Shown here piece after piece: positions 23,579 to 31,722 of a stretch of 49,055 nucleotides of DNA (position 1 is its first letter; each line of letters begins with the position of its first letter). Source of the stretch: Hinthialibacter sp964556895 (lineage in GTDB: Bacteria > Hinthialibacterota > Hinthialibacteria > Hinthialibacterales > Hinthialibacteraceae); contig CAZKYC010000026.1 of the NCBI GenBank assembly GCA_964556895.1, positions 1-49,055 of the forward strand. The letters are read 5' to 3'. A program made the position numbers and the translations under genes. The notes under the pieces are model-generated. The model ran no database searches, had not been told where the DNA came from, and was given only the letters and a program-made list of their open reading frames with translations.

Positions 23579-24214
23579 CTATTTAGCAGACACGTTAATA
23601 AACCCAGCCACTCCGACCGTGTGCCCTTTTCGCCAGGGGCATGGTAAAAGTGACGCGCGCGTCGCCTCGCCAAAGGCCCTGAAGACCGCCTCCCAAATGT
23701 GGTGAGGGTCTTCACCTGAGATTAACTCAATCTGGATAGTCGCCCGGGCGCCCTGCGCCACACCGCCGAGAAAGTTCCATAAATCCATGCATAGCATGTC
23801 TTCGACGCGCTCAGGAATCTGTACCGGCCCGCGCTCAAAGAAAAATCCGCTGCGGTATTCATACGAAATACGGGCGCGGGCGGCAGCCTCGTCAATGAAC
23901 CCTTCACCGACGCCATTTGCGTTAATGCCTTGATTTTTAATCATTTGGTTAGCGACGCGCAGCAACGCCTCGCCATAGCATTGCCCGGCGTCTTCTGCGA
24001 TGACGTGCTGCAGCACAAACTCTTTCATCTCAACTGAGCACGACAAATTGAGGCATGAGCGCCAGGCCCATTGCTCAATCATATGGCTGAGAAAGTGAAT
24101 TGTCGTATCAATTTTCGCTTTCAAATTCGGGTCCATCTCGCCGCCCTCGATGGTGGTCGAAATGGTAGACTCGCGAGTGGTCCGTTGAATGGTGACGGGG
24201 TCAAATTGAAACAT
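23579..24214 (-). CDS. hisB: Imidazoleglycerol-phosphate dehydratase-like protein, divergent
   Basis: 211 residues from the ATG at 24214, one base after the hisD-like stop and preceded by AGGAAGGG. The fold is recognised from TRESTIS, HFLSHM (His44), EDAGQCYGEAL, YRSGFFFERG and HHIWEAVFRAFGEATR (His171, His172, Glu175). Several Mn-binding positions differ from normal HisB. The first HHxxED motif reads HVIAED (Val71 where the second His belongs). The TLH motif His is Gln161. FFDHM is FLSHM, and the C-terminal STKG is not recognisable. Normal HisB dehydrates imidazole glycerol phosphate in histidine synthesis. Coupling to the hisD-like gene supports a histidine role, but the changed ligands raise doubt. 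Confidence 0.7.
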   Translation of the reverse strand: MFQFDPVTIQRTTRESTISTTIEGGEMDPNLKAKIDTTIHFLSHMIEQWAWRSCLNLSCSVEMKEFVLQHVIAEDAGQCYGEALLRVANQMIKNQGINANGVGEGFIDEAAARARISYEYRSGFFFERGPVQIPERVEDMLCMDLWNFLGGVAQGARATIQIELISGEDPHHIWEAVFRAFGEATRASLLPCPWRKGHTVGVAGFINVSAK

Positions 24215-24215
24215 C

Positions 24216-25517
24216 TCAGCCCTTCCTTTCGATGCGTACGGCGGCTGCGTGAGCAGGGAACCCTTCAAAATCCGCAAACACGCCAACGTGTTCGCGCAGG
24301 GATAGATAGCCCTCTTCGGTGACGTAGCTCAACGATGTGCGTTTCATAAAATCGTGCACAGTCACAACCGAAGAGGTCTTCGCCTGCCCGCCAGTTGGCA
24401 GAATGGCGTTCACGCCGAGCGAATAATTGCAAAGCGAAATGGGGGTGAATGGCCCCATCATGATTTCGCCCGCGTTGGTCAACTTGGTCACCAGCGCCAT
24501 CGGGTCTTTTGTCAGTACCTCAAGGTGCTCGGGCGCATAGTCATTCGTAAACGCCACCGCCTCGTCTAAAGTATCGGTCAAAACAATTCCGCCATAATTA
24601 GAAAATACAGTTGTGACATAATCTTTCTGTTTTCCTGGCAAGGCGTTTATCTTGACAGGCAAGATATCAACCAACGCTTTGGCTAATTCTTCAGAATGCG
24701 TTACCGCCAACGCCGCCGAGTAAGGGCCGTGTTCCGCCTCAATCAATAAGTCTGTCGCGACGATCTCGGGGTCAGCGAATTCGTCGGCCAAAATGATCGA
24801 TTCACTAGGGCCGGCTGGCGTCCCAAAGTCCATTTTACCATAAAGTATTTTCTTAGCTGCCGATGCGTAAATGTTGCTAGGTCCTAACATTTTCAAAACA
24901 GGCTTGACAGTCTCTGTCCCCAGTGCAAAGGCGGCGACAGCCTGTACCCCGCCAAAGCGGTAAATTTCATCAATGCCAATTAACTCTGCCGCATACAACG
25001 ATGCATCATCCACCGATCCGTCTTCTTGAGGCGGGGTTACGACTGCGATTCGTTTTACCCCGGCGATCATTGCGGGAACGCCAAGCATCAACAAAACCGA
25101 TGGATACGCCGCTGTCCCGCGGGGAACATATAGCACGCAACTTTCTATAGGCGACACCTTCTCGCCACACATCAAGCCGGGGCCGACTTCGGTGAACCAG
25201 AGTTCTTCCGGCATCTGGCGTTCATGAAATGTCTTAATGTTTTGATAAGAAATCTCAATCGCTTTTTTAACGTTCGGGTCAAGCCGCGCGCCGGCTGCTT
25301 GAATCTCTTCTTGGGTAACCCGCAGGCCGCATTGGCTCAGATCGGCGCCGTCAAACTCTTGAGTCAGCGCGATAATTTCCTTGTCGCCTTCGGCTTTGAC
25401 TCGGTCGATGATTTCTTGCGCCTTTGGGATAAATGCGTCAATATCTTGGCCTGAGCGGGCCATAATTTTGGCCTTCTGCGAGTCAGGCGTCTCTTTCCAA
25501 CGATATATCGGTATCAT
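24216..25517 (-). CDS. hisD: Histidinol dehydrogenase-family protein, divergent
   Basis: 433 residues, full HisD length. Shared motifs are VPRGTAAYPS, MLGPSNIYASAAKK, DFGTPAGPSESIILAD and the catalytic Glu330-His331 in YAPEHLE. The zinc site is altered relative to classical HisD. The Gln of QAEH is Glu260, and the Asp of GDY is Asn364. The two His ligands (His263 and His423) remain, and the NHVLPT His is Ala371. Classical HisD oxidises histidinol twice to histidine. This branch could still do so, or act on another alcohol as other HisD homologues do. It is the upstream partner of the hisB-like gene. Confidence 0.75.
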   Translation of the reverse strand: MIPIYRWKETPDSQKAKIMARSGQDIDAFIPKAQEIIDRVKAEGDKEIIALTQEFDGADLSQCGLRVTQEEIQAAGARLDPNVKKAIEISYQNIKTFHERQMPEELWFTEVGPGLMCGEKVSPIESCVLYVPRGTAAYPSVLLMLGVPAMIAGVKRIAVVTPPQEDGSVDDASLYAAELIGIDEIYRFGGVQAVAAFALGTETVKPVLKMLGPSNIYASAAKKILYGKMDFGTPAGPSESIILADEFADPEIVATDLLIEAEHGPYSAALAVTHSEELAKALVDILPVKINALPGKQKDYVTTVFSNYGGIVLTDTLDEAVAFTNDYAPEHLEVLTKDPMALVTKLTNAGEIMMGPFTPISLCNYSLGVNAILPTGGQAKTSSVVTVHDFMKRTSLSYVTEEGYLSLREHVGVFADFEGFPAHAAAVRIERKG

Positions 25518-25629
25518 GTTCGAATTGACCTCAATGAGAATGATAAAAGTTTAGCAGCAAACTTAACATAACTGAGGGTTTATATACTCGAAAAGAGTAG
25601 AAAAAATTGAAATTCACTCCCAAAACGTA

Positions 25630-25658
25630 TTGTCAATTAGACAGAAATTTAATAGAAT
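25630..25658 (+). promoter_or_regulatory. Sigma-70-type promoter for the cytochrome gene
   Basis: TTGTCA (25630-25635), 17-bp spacer, TAGAAT (25653-25658). This gives a leader of about 95 bases before the ATG at 25759. Confidence 0.6.
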
Positions 25659-25758
25659 GAGTCACCATTCAACGCTTCGTCTTTTCATCTGCGCTTTTCT
25701 TCTCAGGCTCAGGCCGTCCGCGTCGAATGCTCTCAAAACCAAAAGGAGATAGGATAGG

Positions 25759-26193
25759 ATGAAAATGAAGAAGTATTTATCTGCTGTTCTCGGAATTGTA
25801 ACGCTGGCGTGTCTTGTCTTGGTTGTCAGCGGCGACAACCAGCCCTGGAGCCAAGACACAGAACAGCCCTCTTTCGCCAAAAACCTTCAAGTCCTTAACA
25901 ACGATTTTGAAACCAAAGAAGAGTTATACGCCTACATGCAGAACCTTTCAAAATCATTGGGTGTGAAATGCAACTTTTGTCATGACGTGCCCAGTGGGTT
26001 TCATGTCGACAATCCTGATCTTCATAAAGAAGAAGCCCGAAAGTTCATGAAAATGGTCAAAGGTTTGAATGATGGCTTCTTTAAAGAGTATGAAGACAAA
26101 GTGACCTGCTTCACATGCCACCAAGGGCGCAAGAATCCTGTCAACAGCCTCGCCGACCTTCAGAAACTCCAAGAAGCCGAAGCCGGAAACTAA
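25759..26193 (+). CDS. Exported dihaem c-type cytochrome, PSRC-cytochrome family
   Basis: 144 residues with a signal peptide (about 1-24). Two haem-binding motifs are present, CNFCH (71-75) and CFTCH (117-121). The sequence FAKNLQVLNNDFETKEELYAYM before the first haem matches the small stand-alone relatives of the photosynthetic reaction-centre cytochrome subunit, which occur in many non-phototrophs. It is probably a periplasmic electron carrier. A Met ligand such as Met60 or Met97 is plausible. AGGAG precedes the start. It is monocistronic, with a strong terminator at 26214-26242. Confidence 0.9.
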   Translation: MKMKKYLSAVLGIVTLACLVLVVSGDNQPWSQDTEQPSFAKNLQVLNNDFETKEELYAYMQNLSKSLGVKCNFCHDVPSGFHVDNPDLHKEEARKFMKMVKGLNDGFFKEYEDKVTCFTCHQGRKNPVNSLADLQKLQEAEAGN

Positions 26194-26213
26194 GACACCA
26201 GAAGATTGATACC

Positions 26214-26242
26214 AAAAAGGCCCTCGATTGAGGGCCTTTTTT
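26214..26242 (+). terminator. Strong intrinsic terminator of the cytochrome gene
   Basis: AAAAAGGCCCTC (26214-26225), GATT loop, GAGGGCCTTTTTT (26230-26242). A perfect 12-bp stem with a T run; the flanking A run lets it work on both strands. Confidence 0.95.
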
Positions 26243-26258
26243 ATTGTTTTTTCTGGAT

Positions 26259-26331
26259 AGGCCAACTCTGCTTGCTTCAGTGCGGGCTTATAGGCCTATT
26301 TAAACAGGCGATCTCAGAGTTGCACCCTTGC
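26259..26331 (+). repeat. Palindromic intergenic repeat (family P), copy 3
   Basis: GGCCAACTCTGCTTGCTTCA opens it, with the invariant box GCTTCAGTGC at 26274-26283. An inner hairpin GGC-TTATAG-GCC and the right arm CAGAGTTGCACCC follow. The left arm is partly eroded. It lies between the convergent cytochrome gene and the 26392 gene, after the cytochrome terminator. Confidence 0.9.
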
Positions 26332-26391
26332 TATAATTAGTGTTCATTCTATTTAGGATATTTACTTTTAAAGCAATTGATTGTGGAAAAA

Positions 26392-27045
26392 CTACCTAAC
26401 AAACTTCAGATACCCTTGCGCATGGCGGTTTATCGGCGTCCTGCGAGTGGTGGTGTCGGTGAAGTAGACCGGGGTGAACCTGAAGTTCAGCTCCATATCT
26501 TCGATGGTTCCTTTGAGTTCGGCGATGATCGGGATCGACGCCTCATACATGGTTTCACCGCCGCCGCCTGAAACCTCGCTGGCGTCAACTAACTTTCCGC
26601 GCCTAAAGACCGTACCGACCGGGTTGACTTTACTGCCGCCACCGCCGCCGCTGGCGTTTCGAATCACGCCCGGCGCACGAGAGATTTTGAAGCGTAGTTT
26701 GTATTTTTTATCCCCGTTTTTTATAACAACGGCGTCATTGACGGGTATGTTTCCTACGATTGACGAAAAAACGATCTGGTTAGTAAACCGCCCTTCAATC
26801 TTACAATCACCAATATTGCCCTCAAGTTTGTCTGAAACCGGGAAGGTTCCAAATGTATTGGCGACGGTTTTTGCTGTAAAGCGCAATTTGATGGGAATGC
26901 CCTCAACCTCGCCTTTCAGGCCGTTGTTGTAGGGGTAGTTGCCTTGAAGAGTGCTATACAAAACGGTGTAGCCCACATCGAGTTTGACATCCACCCGGCC
27001 TTTATCTTGAACAATTTGGCGCAATTGAGAGAGGCTATCTGACAT
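26392..27045 (-). CDS. Unrecognised protein with internal beta repeats
   Basis: 217 residues from the ATG at 27045, preceded by AAAGGGA; an upstream in-frame start is weaker. No family is recognised. No signal peptide or membrane segment is seen. Three tandem units of about 31 residues (32-56, 64-87, 95-119) share the pattern hydrophobic-x-G-x-[YFI]-P-[YV]-x-[ND], then a Gly-x-[IV] turn and a closing [KE][LG]RF. A fourth half-unit (177-190, LKGTIEDMELNFRF) follows two Gly-rich linkers (GGGGGS at 133-138, GGGG near 160-163). The strands alternate as in a small beta-barrel or solenoid. The product is likely cytoplasmic. The neighbours give no functional clue. Confidence 0.65.
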   Translation of the reverse strand: MSDSLSQLRQIVQDKGRVDVKLDVGYTVLYSTLQGNYPYNNGLKGEVEGIPIKLRFTAKTVANTFGTFPVSDKLEGNIGDCKIEGRFTNQIVFSSIVGNIPVNDAVVIKNGDKKYKLRFKISRAPGVIRNASGGGGGSKVNPVGTVFRRGKLVDASEVSGGGGETMYEASIPIIAELKGTIEDMELNFRFTPVYFTDTTTRRTPINRHAQGYLKFVR

Positions 27046-27643
27046 AGTTTTTCGTTCCCTTTCGTGTTGAAACCCTATTTCACATCGAACGCCCCAAAGA
27101 GTCAATTCATAATGAAGCATGTCCTAAAAAAAATAACCCATTCAAAAACAAAATTTTTTGAAACTTTTTTCTACATTCCCCCGTTTTTGATTGACAAATG
27201 GTAACGCTCTTGGCATCATACAATCTAATCATCGGGGTTGAGGGACTGTTGATGGTTGAGGTGTTGGTGAAACGTAGTGGGCTTTGAATTGACCGTTTCT
27301 CCACACGATCCCCGGTGAATTTCACAAAATCATTTAAGTTGATTTTGTATTTCATAGAGTTTATATTTGTTCTAACGAATGAACTGTAAAGCAATATGTT
27401 AGAGCAGGTTGTTATATATACAGGCTAACTTTTTACCTGCCTTGGATCGTCTGGTCGAAGCAGTCTATTTCATTTCCTACCTACTGTTGACCTAACTCCT
27501 CATTTCGTCGACTGCGTAAGATAAATTTGCGCTGTATTTGTATGTTTGTATTGGTAACAAACCGGAGAGTCAAGGATGACGCCTTGACAAAAAAAACGAG
27601 CGTAAACGCTCACAAACCAAATCTCTTAAAGGAGTTAGGTACC
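27046..27643. other. 598-bp divergent intergenic region
   Basis: It separates the minus-strand repeat protein from the plus-strand coiled-coil protein and must hold both promoters. It is AT-rich on its left side. I see no credible gene; short open frames here lack ribosome sites. Two hairpins occur in the leader of the coiled-coil gene (27569-27611). Confidence 0.5.
27569..27611 (+). promoter_or_regulatory. Two leader hairpins upstream of the coiled-coil gene
   Basis: GTCAAGG (27569-27575) pairs with CCTTGAC (27582-27588), followed by A8. Then GAGCG-TAAA-CGCTC follows (27598-27611). The ribosome site AAAGGAG begins 16 bases later. The A8 on this strand means the first hairpin is terminator-like only on the other strand. 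Confidence 0.4.
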
Positions 27644-29242
27644 ATGACGGACAACCCTCAACTAGCGCCAGGCGCTAGTCCCGAAGTAAAATCCCCCCCT
27701 TCACCCGGCGGTCTAACCGGAAAAGGGTACGCATCAGGTTTACTCATGACAGGAGTCGTAATCGTCGGCTCATGGATGGGCATGGCGGCGTATGTTGACT
27801 ATCGCTTGCAGGATGTTGAAAAGCACCTAGCAAACAACCGCGAGGCAATTGTTTCAAAAGTGACGACAGAAACCCAAAAAGCCAGAGACGCCGTTGTCCA
27901 GCAAACCAGTAAGAATTCATCGATCCTGGCCCAGGGCATCCTAGAAATCACCGAGAATACCAACAACGGATTTAAAGCAACCCAAGAGTCTCTCACGTCA
28001 TTCCAACAAAGCCTCAGTGAAAACCAACAAAGCTCAACCGCTTCATTACAAGATGACATAGAATCAGCGCGCCAGGCCGTGATAGACGAACTCAGTTCAT
28101 CACAACAGAAAATAACCAAAAGTTTGGCCGCCCAATGGGACAAAGCCCAATCGTCTCAATCAAAAACGATCAACACTGCGCTTAATGATTTGAAAACAAA
28201 TCAACAAGAATCCACTGGCCTGATCTTGGCGGCGGTAGATACTGTCGGCAGCGATGTAAAGAGCACAAAGAACGTTCTTACGGAAAACCTGAACTCATCC
28301 ATGAAATCGCTACAAGACTTAGTAAAAAACGGCAACATCAATCAACGCGAACAATTCGACCAGTTGCTCGCGAACATCGGCGGGATCAACGAACAAACAG
28401 CAGGAACAAACGAAACCATCGGCAATCAATTGCAGGGGTTGGCCGATCAAGTCGCGGTGTTACACCAGAACATCAAATCAACGCAGGGGTCGCTAGAAGA
28501 AGTACAGGGATTTATGCCGGAAATTCGGAAGACGTATGAAACGCAATGGGCGGAATGGGTGAAGTATACAGATAACAGCGTTGGGACCTTATCCAGTACA
28601 ATCAGTAAAATTCATGGCCGCATTGATGAAGTCAACCAAGGCCTCAAAACGGCGTCTGAATCAATGATGAACGCCCTCTACGCCAATTCTCAAGGCCTTG
28701 AAGGAACCCGCGTCGATTTAAAATCCGACTTGGTGATTTCCCGTGAAGAAACCTCCGCCCAGTTGCAAGACCTGTCACAATCCCTACAAGCCATTTCATC
28801 TGAACTCAAAACCCTGCAAACGAAAGTAAACGACCCTGAAAATTCTACCCTTGGTATGTCCCCTGCCTCGTCACAAGAAGACGCCGAAACCTTCAAAACC
28901 GCGATGAATGAGTTAAAAGAATCACTGGGTGGAGTTCACAAGACCCTCGCCAAATCCTTGCTGCCTGGTTTGAAACAACTAGAAGAATCAACCAACGACC
29001 AAGCCGTAAAAAAATCAATCGAACTGCTGAAAGAAGCGGTAACCGAAGTTGAAACGTTAATTTCAGTGACAGAAAAACGAAGCGAATCGGGCCAGGAAGG
29101 CGGCGAATTGACCTTCGAAGGTTCAGCGCTGGATGGACAAAGCTCAACCACGGTGGTTCATTCAGCGAATTCTCAAACCAACTCAATCAAACAGCATCCA
29201 GAACATCGATCAGAACATGCGTTAGGCTTCCGATTGTATTAG
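27644..29242 (+). CDS. Membrane-anchored coiled-coil protein of unknown function
   Basis: 532 residues from the ATG at 27644, chosen for the AAAGGAG site 8-10 nt upstream. A Pro/Gly-rich N terminus (1-28) leads to one membrane helix (about 31-50). Some 450 residues of heptad-like, Gln/Ser/Thr/Asn/Glu-rich sequence follow, with almost no Cys or aromatic residues. The pattern resembles the long helical hairpins of chemoreceptor or tether proteins, but there is no HAMP domain and no conserved receptor tip, so that call is not made. It could be a periplasmic or cytoplasmic spacer; orientation is uncertain. It ends in a strong terminator at 29268-29294. Confidence 0.7.
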   Translation: MTDNPQLAPGASPEVKSPPSPGGLTGKGYASGLLMTGVVIVGSWMGMAAYVDYRLQDVEKHLANNREAIVSKVTTETQKARDAVVQQTSKNSSILAQGILEITENTNNGFKATQESLTSFQQSLSENQQSSTASLQDDIESARQAVIDELSSSQQKITKSLAAQWDKAQSSQSKTINTALNDLKTNQQESTGLILAAVDTVGSDVKSTKNVLTENLNSSMKSLQDLVKNGNINQREQFDQLLANIGGINEQTAGTNETIGNQLQGLADQVAVLHQNIKSTQGSLEEVQGFMPEIRKTYETQWAEWVKYTDNSVGTLSSTISKIHGRIDEVNQGLKTASESMMNALYANSQGLEGTRVDLKSDLVISREETSAQLQDLSQSLQAISSELKTLQTKVNDPENSTLGMSPASSQEDAETFKTAMNELKESLGGVHKTLAKSLLPGLKQLEESTNDQAVKKSIELLKEAVTEVETLISVTEKRSESGQEGGELTFEGSALDGQSSTTVVHSANSQTNSIKQHPEHRSEHALGFRLY

Positions 29243-29267
29243 TTGACAGCCTATTAGAGATCAAAAA

Positions 29268-29294
29268 GGCCGGCGAATCGCCGGCCTTTTTTTT
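29268..29294 (+). terminator. Strong intrinsic terminator
   Basis: GGCCGGC (29268-29274), GAATC, GCCGGCC (29280-29286), then T8. It stands 25 bases after the coiled-coil gene. Confidence 0.95.
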
Positions 29295-29349
29295 GTGAGC
29301 GCTTATATTCAACGCGTTAATCGTCTTGACGATTGGATAGGTTGATACC

Positions 29350-30336
29350 ATGATGCCAGCATTCATACAACTCACGTCTGAGGATCGAAAAATCTTGAAT
29401 ATTCTCATCACCGGATCAAGCGGGCAAATTGGGACGAATCTCGCCCTCAAACTAATGGAACAGGGCCACTCTGTCTTAGGAATCGATAAACGGCCCAACA
29501 CATGGACGAACAAGGTCCCGATGAAATCGCTCGACCTGACGTCTGATTGCGGCGCCCGCCTGATCGAATTGATTAGCGGGTATGAGATTTCAATCATTGT
29601 CCACCTGGCCGCCCACGCTAAAGTCTTTGAATTAGTGAGAGAACCTTCACGCGCCCTCGAAAATGTGGTGATGACATTTCACGCCGCCGAAGCCGCGAGA
29701 CAGACCGATATCCCCGTCATTTTCGCCAGTTCGCGTGAAGTGTACGGTGACATCCACCGCCATCTCACCAAAGAGTCGTACGCCGATTTTGTCGTCGCCG
29801 AAAGCCCCTACTCTGCCAGCAAGATTTCAGGCGAAGCATTTATCTATTCGTACTCTCAATGTTATGGGTTGCCCTACATCGTTTACCGCTTCAGCAATGT
29901 CTATGGCCGCTTTGACAACGACCTTGAACGCATGGAGCGCGTCACGCCGCTCTTCATTGACCGCATCACCAAGGAAGAACCAATTGTCATCTTTGGAAAA
30001 GAGAAAGTCCTAGACTTTACCTATGTCGATGATTGCGTCCAGGGCATCATGTTAGGCATCGATAAATTGCATAGCGGTGAAGTCAAAAACCAGACGTTTA
30101 ATTTAGCCTATGGCGAAGGTAACAGCCTGGTCACATTAGCTGAATTAATCGCCAAAGAAGTTGGCAAGGAACCCAAAATCACTTACAAGCCTTCACAATC
30201 AGGCGAAGTCACACGCTACATCGCCGATATATCTCATGCAAAGGAGTTGCTTGGCTATTCTCCAAAAACCCCGTTCTCTGAAGGCATCCCCAAAACGATT
30301 CAATGGGCGCGTGATTTCAAGCCTCCATCATCATAG
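29350..30336 (+). CDS. NAD-dependent sugar-nucleotide epimerase/dehydratase (extended SDR)
   Basis: 328 residues. The nucleotide-binding motif is ITGSSGQIG (about 20-28). The catalytic YSASK follows SSREVYGDIH, with Tyr-x3-Lys spacing intact. VVHLAA-like IIVHLAAHAK and the substrate-side YRFSNVYG are typical of UDP-glucose 4-epimerase and related enzymes. The N-terminal 15 residues before the first strand are longer than usual, so the start may be a little downstream. It probably makes a nucleotide sugar for surface glycans; the exact sugar is not readable. It is transcribed alone. Confidence 0.88.
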   Translation: MMPAFIQLTSEDRKILNILITGSSGQIGTNLALKLMEQGHSVLGIDKRPNTWTNKVPMKSLDLTSDCGARLIELISGYEISIIVHLAAHAKVFELVREPSRALENVVMTFHAAEAARQTDIPVIFASSREVYGDIHRHLTKESYADFVVAESPYSASKISGEAFIYSYSQCYGLPYIVYRFSNVYGRFDNDLERMERVTPLFIDRITKEEPIVIFGKEKVLDFTYVDDCVQGIMLGIDKLHSGEVKNQTFNLAYGEGNSLVTLAELIAKEVGKEPKITYKPSQSGEVTRYIADISHAKELLGYSPKTPFSEGIPKTIQWARDFKPPSS

Positions 30337-30568
30337 CAAGAAAACGATGAACACCACTGAGTTCAGGCCGCCATCAAAAATTAGCCAATGTATATCGTAG
30401 TTTCAAACACTGTAAGCCATTTTAGGATCAAATAGTACTGAACCTTAATACCAAAAACGGCTTAAATGAATTAAACCAATCTATTGTATTGAATTTTAGT
30501 TCATTTTCTGAGACACTTACGATGATTTCTTGTTCACATAATTTGCTTCGTTGTGTTGAGTAGAGCCT

Positions 30569-31498
30569 ATGAGTGAAGGAACAATTTTAATCGTCGACGA
30601 CGAACAGATGATTCGTGAACTGCTCGTCGATATACTAAACGCAGCCGGAAACTACAGGCTTCTGACCGCAGCCAACGGCGAAGAAGCGCTTACCATTTTT
30701 ACCAATCAAGCAGTCGATTTAGTCCTGACTGACTTGCGAATGCCCGGCGTTACGGGGTTAGAATTATTAGCCGAACTTCGCCATATTAAAGATGATGTAC
30801 CTGTTATCATTTTGACGGGGTATGGACGGCGGGAAGACGTGATCGAAGCCCTGCGGCTTGGCGCATCGAATTTCTTGATGAAACCCCAAGAAATTAAGCT
30901 TGTCCACAAAGTGGCGTCAAAAGTTCTGAGAGTCAGGATTAAGGAGCGTCTCGAACAACAAATTTTTGAATACTTCCGATCAGAAAAACAGACCTATCAA
31001 ATTTCAAACATATTGAAGTTCACGTTCCCATTGATTGACCTCATCACTGATAAATTGATTCGGGTGGGGATATGCGGCGCGCATGATTTAACCAACATAC
31101 GGCTTGCGTTAGACGAAGCCCTGATCAACGCCATCATTCATGGCAATTTAGAGATTCCATCAACGATGAAGGGCGCCAGTTTGAGCGAAATCACCAAATT
31201 CAACCAACTGGTGAAAGAACGCTCATTGTCTGAACCCTACTCATCAAGATGCGTACATGTCGAGACGGAACTGACCCAGGACAGCGTTCAATACATCATT
31301 GAAGACCAAGGCAATGGCTTTGATTGGAGCCAGATGCCCAAATCATTTGAAGATCATGAAATTCTCGCCAATCACGGTCGCGGTTTGTTATTAATTCAAG
31401 CCTTTATGGACGACGTAACATTTAATGAAAAAGGCAATTGTATCACTTTGTTAAAGAAGCGTGCGCCCGTCAATTCTGGGCTCGCCGTCTCATCTTGA
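30569..31498 (+). CDS. Response regulator fused to an RsbW-like ATPase domain
   Basis: 309 residues. The receiver domain (1-120) has Asp10-Asp11, phospho-acceptor Asp55 in VLTDLRMPG, Thr83 and Lys105. A helical linker follows. The second domain is a GHKL ATPase of the anti-sigma/serine kinase type: N box LDEALINAIIHGNLE, G1 IIEDQGNGFDW and G2 NHGRGLLLIQAF. There is no His-phosphorylation domain. Such proteins link phosphorelay input to partner switching through an anti-sigma-factor antagonist. No STAS or PP2C gene is adjacent, though two alternative sigma factors are in the window. The start is a single ATG with weak upstream complementarity. Confidence 0.9.
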   Translation: MSEGTILIVDDEQMIRELLVDILNAAGNYRLLTAANGEEALTIFTNQAVDLVLTDLRMPGVTGLELLAELRHIKDDVPVIILTGYGRREDVIEALRLGASNFLMKPQEIKLVHKVASKVLRVRIKERLEQQIFEYFRSEKQTYQISNILKFTFPLIDLITDKLIRVGICGAHDLTNIRLALDEALINAIIHGNLEIPSTMKGASLSEITKFNQLVKERSLSEPYSSRCVHVETELTQDSVQYIIEDQGNGFDWSQMPKSFEDHEILANHGRGLLLIQAFMDDVTFNEKGNCITLLKKRAPVNSGLAVSS

Positions 31499-31584
31499 TC
31501 AATCATTCATTTTAGGACAAAATTGTCATCTGAATTTTGCGCGAGTAAACGTTACCCAAATTGGGCGACCCTCGTTGCAATAGC

Positions 31585-31604
31585 AGTGCTGGAGTTCCAG
31601 CGCT
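31585..31604 (+). terminator. Hairpin in the gap before the ABC operon
   Basis: AGTGCTGG (31585-31592), AGTT, CCAGCGCT (31597-31604), one G-T pair, followed by TTTAT. It lies 87 bases after the regulator gene; its function is uncertain. Confidence 0.4.
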
Positions 31605-31722
31605 TTATCGAACCCCTTTATTTCAGGCCAGTTACGCTTGGCAAACGCACTTGATAAAGGCAGATAATGCTCTGCCGCTATTGAGTTGCGTGAAAATCTT
31701 TTGAGACGTGATGAGGACGATA

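Noticed and set aside
25759..26193. Evidence for phototrophy from the reaction-centre-type cytochrome
   Set aside because: Stand-alone members of this family are widespread in non-phototrophs and no photosynthesis gene is present.
27107..27394. 95-codon minus-strand open frame in the 27 kb gap
   Set aside because: No ribosome site and low-complexity, non-protein-like composition; it overlaps the upstream region of the 26392-27045 gene.
27644..29242. Methyl-accepting chemotaxis protein
   Set aside because: No HAMP domain, ligand domain or conserved signalling hairpin tip can be seen; only the general coiled-coil look is shared.
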